Assembly: GCA_902494375.1 (NCBI GenBank)
Contig: CABUTL010000087.1
Span: 1 to 6,390 of the forward strand
Direction: 5' to 3'
Length of the DNA stretch: 6,390 nt
From: an uncultured Collinsella sp.
GTDB taxonomy: Bacteria > Actinomycetota > Coriobacteriia > Coriobacteriales > Coriobacteriaceae
Positions 1 through 6,390 of this stretch are shown in pieces (position 1 is the stretch's first letter; every line of letters starts with the position of its first letter). The translations under genes were made by a program, and so were the position numbers. The notes under the pieces are model-generated. The model did no database searches. It saw only the letters and a program-made list of their open reading frames with translations, and had not been told where the DNA came from.

Positions 1-780
1 CCCGAGGAAGTCGACGACGCCATCATCGTTACTTCTCCCGGTAAGCCCGAGCTGCTGAACTACTTCCAGCCCGATCGCTCGCTCGAGAACCTGCTGCGCG
101 AGCGCGGCAAGAACGCCTATGCCGATGCCGTCGCCCACGCTGGCGGTATGCCGGTCGACTTCCGCTATCAGTACGAGCCCAAGGGCCTCGGCCATGCTAT
201 TCGCTCTGCTGCTGACGCTGTGGCAGGGGAGAACTTCCTGGTTCTTCTGGGCGACTACGTTGTGCCTAACCGCGACATCTGCGACAAGATGCTCGCCGTT
301 TCCAAGGAGCACGGTGGCGCTTCGGTTATCGCCGTCGCTGCTTGCTCGCCCGAGGAAGTCAGCCGCTACGGCGTTATCGCCGGTGAGCGCGTCGGTTCGC
401 TCGAGGGTGCCGAGGACGTTGCCGATGCAGAGCCGGGCGCTGTCTGGCGTATCGGCGGTCTGGTCGAGAAGCCCGCTCCCGAGGCGGCTCCGTCCAACCT
501 GTACATCGTCGGTCGCTACTTGCTGAGCCCGCTGGTCATGGACCTGCTGGCAGATCAGCAGGCCGGCAAGGGCGGCGAGATCCAGCTCACCGACGCCATG
601 GCCCGTTCGCTCGACCGTGAGGCCATGTATGCCGTCGTCATCGACCCGCTGTCGGGCTACGACACCGGCACTCCCTCTGGCTGGATGGCCACCAACGCCC
701 TCATGGCTGCAAGCGATCCACGCTTTGCCGATGCCTTCTGGGACGCCATCGACGAGCGCGGCGGATTGATGCGCAAGTAA
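1..780 (+). CDS. galU: UTP-glucose-1-phosphate uridylyltransferase, 3' part (5' end outside window)
   Basis: The reading frame is open from base 1 and ends at TAA 778-780, giving 259 visible residues. GalU proteins are usually about 290-300 aa, so roughly the first 40 residues, including the Gly-rich nucleotide-binding loop, lie upstream. The family enzyme makes UDP-glucose from UTP and glucose-1-phosphate in the cytoplasm, for cell-envelope glycans and galactose metabolism. Family signatures seen in order are: PKGLGHAIRSA (about 180-212), LVLLGDY (about 238-258; the first Asp of the usual LLGDD is kept, the second is Tyr), SRYGVIAG, GLVEKP (460-474, with the Lys equivalent to the catalytic Lys of this family), PSNLYIVGRYLLSP and GGEIQLTDAM (574-600). 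About a dozen Ala/Asp/Glu-rich residues (around 403-441) appear extra before VWRIGGLVEKP. A thymidylyltransferase (RmlA) is the main alternative, but the EIQLTDA and SNL-x-I-x-GRY motifs favour GalU. It is closed by a terminator and shares no operon with rpoB. Confidence 0.9.
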   Translation, partial: PEEVDDAIIVTSPGKPELLNYFQPDRSLENLLRERGKNAYADAVAHAGGMPVDFRYQYEPKGLGHAIRSAADAVAGENFLVLLGDYVVPNRDICDKMLAVSKEHGGASVIAVAACSPEEVSRYGVIAGERVGSLEGAEDVADAEPGAVWRIGGLVEKPAPEAAPSNLYIVGRYLLSPLVMDLLADQQAGKGGEIQLTDAMARSLDREAMYAVVIDPLSGYDTGTPSGWMATNALMAASDPRFADAFWDAIDERGGLMRK

Positions 781-800
781 GCCTTCGGACATCGACATTT

Positions 801-834
801 ACGGGCGCGGACCTCGGTTCGCGCCCGTTTTTTA
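801..834 (+). terminator. Rho-independent terminator after galU
   Basis: An 11-bp stem pairs 801-811 with 818-828 (ACGGGCGCG against CGCGCCCGT plus one G-U and one A-T pair). It closes a 6-base loop (812-817) and is followed by six T at 828-833. It begins 21 bases after the galU stop codon. The GC-rich stem followed by a T run is a textbook intrinsic terminator, and it should separate galU transcription from rpoB. Confidence 0.93.
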
Positions 835-857
835 TAAGAGCTGCGATTGCCGGCTCT

Positions 858-888
858 CTGTTCACAGAAAATATATGAACAGATGTTC
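858..888. promoter_or_regulatory. Overlapping palindromes with a LexA-box-like core (possible operator)
   Basis: Two inverted repeats share one arm. GAACA-GA-TGTTC spans 877-888 and reads as GAAC-N4-GTTC, followed by GA; this matches the known Gram-positive/actinobacterial LexA (SOS) box pattern CGAAC-N4-GTTCG except that the left flanking base is T. CTGTTCA (858-864) pairs perfectly with TGAACAG (876-882) across an A/T-rich 11-base spacer. A weak promoter-like pair (TTGCCG 847-852 and TATATG 872-877, 19-base spacer) would put the core over the -10 and start region. The palindrome is seen directly. LexA binding is inference: a 12-base match can occur by chance, and rpoB is not a classical SOS gene. 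Confidence 0.35.
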
Positions 889-966
889 GATACACACCCA
901 TCTACCTGCGTGTTTTCTGTCGAAAAACTTTGCTACTCCAAAAACTCAATCGCGTCAAGGCTTTTC

Positions 967-994
967 TTGCCCAACGGTCGGTACCTGATAAACT
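967..994 (+). promoter_or_regulatory. Candidate sigma-70-type promoter for rpoBC
   Basis: TTGCCC (967-972, 4 of 6 to TTGACA) and TAAACT (989-994, 4 of 6 to TATAAT) are separated by 16 bases. The start of transcription would fall near 1000-1002, leaving a leader of about 66 bases. A promoter is needed here because the galU terminator lies upstream and rpoB follows. The exact hexamers are uncertain; GATAAA (987-992) or GATAAC (1005-1010) are alternative -10 choices. Confidence 0.45.
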
Positions 995-998
995 ATTA

Positions 999-1034
999 GG
1001 TTGCGATAACTGGCGAAGCTATGCCTCGCCAACC
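999..1034 (+). other. rpoB 5' leader with two mutually exclusive stems
   Basis: TGGCGA (1011-1016) is perfectly complementary to TCGCCA (1026-1031), with a 9-base loop. The same downstream arm can instead pair with GGTTGCGA (999-1006) through TCGC-C-AACC (1026-1034), giving 8 pairs with one bulged C. The element ends 16 bases before the Shine-Dalgarno site and has no T run, so it is not a terminator. It may stabilise the 5' end of the mRNA or be a minor regulatory fold; short stems like these also arise by chance. Confidence 0.35.
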
Positions 1035-1050
1035 CACCGAGCATTTCCGT

Positions 1051-1058
1051 GAAGGAGG
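1051..1058 (+). promoter_or_regulatory. Ribosome binding site of rpoB
   Basis: GAAGGAGG is a near-perfect Shine-Dalgarno sequence 9 bases before GTG 1068. It decides the GTG start over the in-frame ATG at 1131. Confidence 0.9.
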
Positions 1059-1067
1059 AAAAACCTG

Positions 1068-6390
<5,323 letters not shown>

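Noticed and set aside
858..882. CTGTTCA/TGAACAG as a second terminator
   Set aside because: The stem is A/T-rich with an 11-base loop and no T run follows; it fits a protein-binding site better than a terminator.
701..901. A 66-codon - strand frame across the galU end and the terminator
   Set aside because: It overlaps the conserved galU C-terminus and the terminator hairpin; no recognisable product or ribosome site supports it.
923..946. AAAAACT occurring twice (923-929 and 940-946), 17 bases apart
   Set aside because: Too short and A-rich to distinguish from chance in an A/T-richer spacer; no further copies are seen.

Overview
This is an ordinary, GC-rich housekeeping region of a bacterial chromosome. 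The lineage looks actinobacterial, most likely class Coriobacteriia (a Collinsella-like organism). That placement rests on the RpoB and RpoC protein sequences, on the long extra segment in the RpoC clamp region that is typical of actinobacteria, on GTG start codons and on strong avoidance of A/T-ending codons. The genus is a judgement from remembered protein similarity, not from a search.

Layout, all on the + strand. Positions 1-780 hold the 3' part of a UTP-glucose-1-phosphate uridylyltransferase gene (galU), closed by a strong intrinsic terminator at 801-834. The 287-base gap 781-1067 has no gene. It carries the terminator, a palindromic element with the GAAC-N4-GTTC pattern of Gram-positive LexA boxes (877-888) overlapping a second inverted repeat, a plausible promoter (about 967-994), a short leader able to fold in two mutually exclusive ways, and a clear Shine-Dalgarno site. 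Positions 1068-4559 hold a complete rpoB (RNA polymerase beta, 1163 aa). From 4566 to beyond the window end lies rpoC (beta'), of which 608 codons are visible, up to just past the catalytic NADFDGDQM motif. This second gene has no stop in the window.

rpoB and rpoC form a tightly coupled pair (6 bases between stop and start, with the rpoC ribosome site inside the last rpoB codons), so the two large subunits of RNA polymerase should be made together. The pair is not preceded by rplJ/rplL as in many bacteria. It sits behind an unrelated, terminated galU gene and so appears to have its own promoter.

No novel multi-gene system is present. The most interesting observation is inside RpoB: the nearly universal (S/T)RERAG(F/L)E segment of fork loop 2, just after the rifampicin-resistance region, is replaced by a different segment about 8 residues longer. 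Next in interest are the LexA-box-like palindrome and the alternative leader folds upstream of rpoB.
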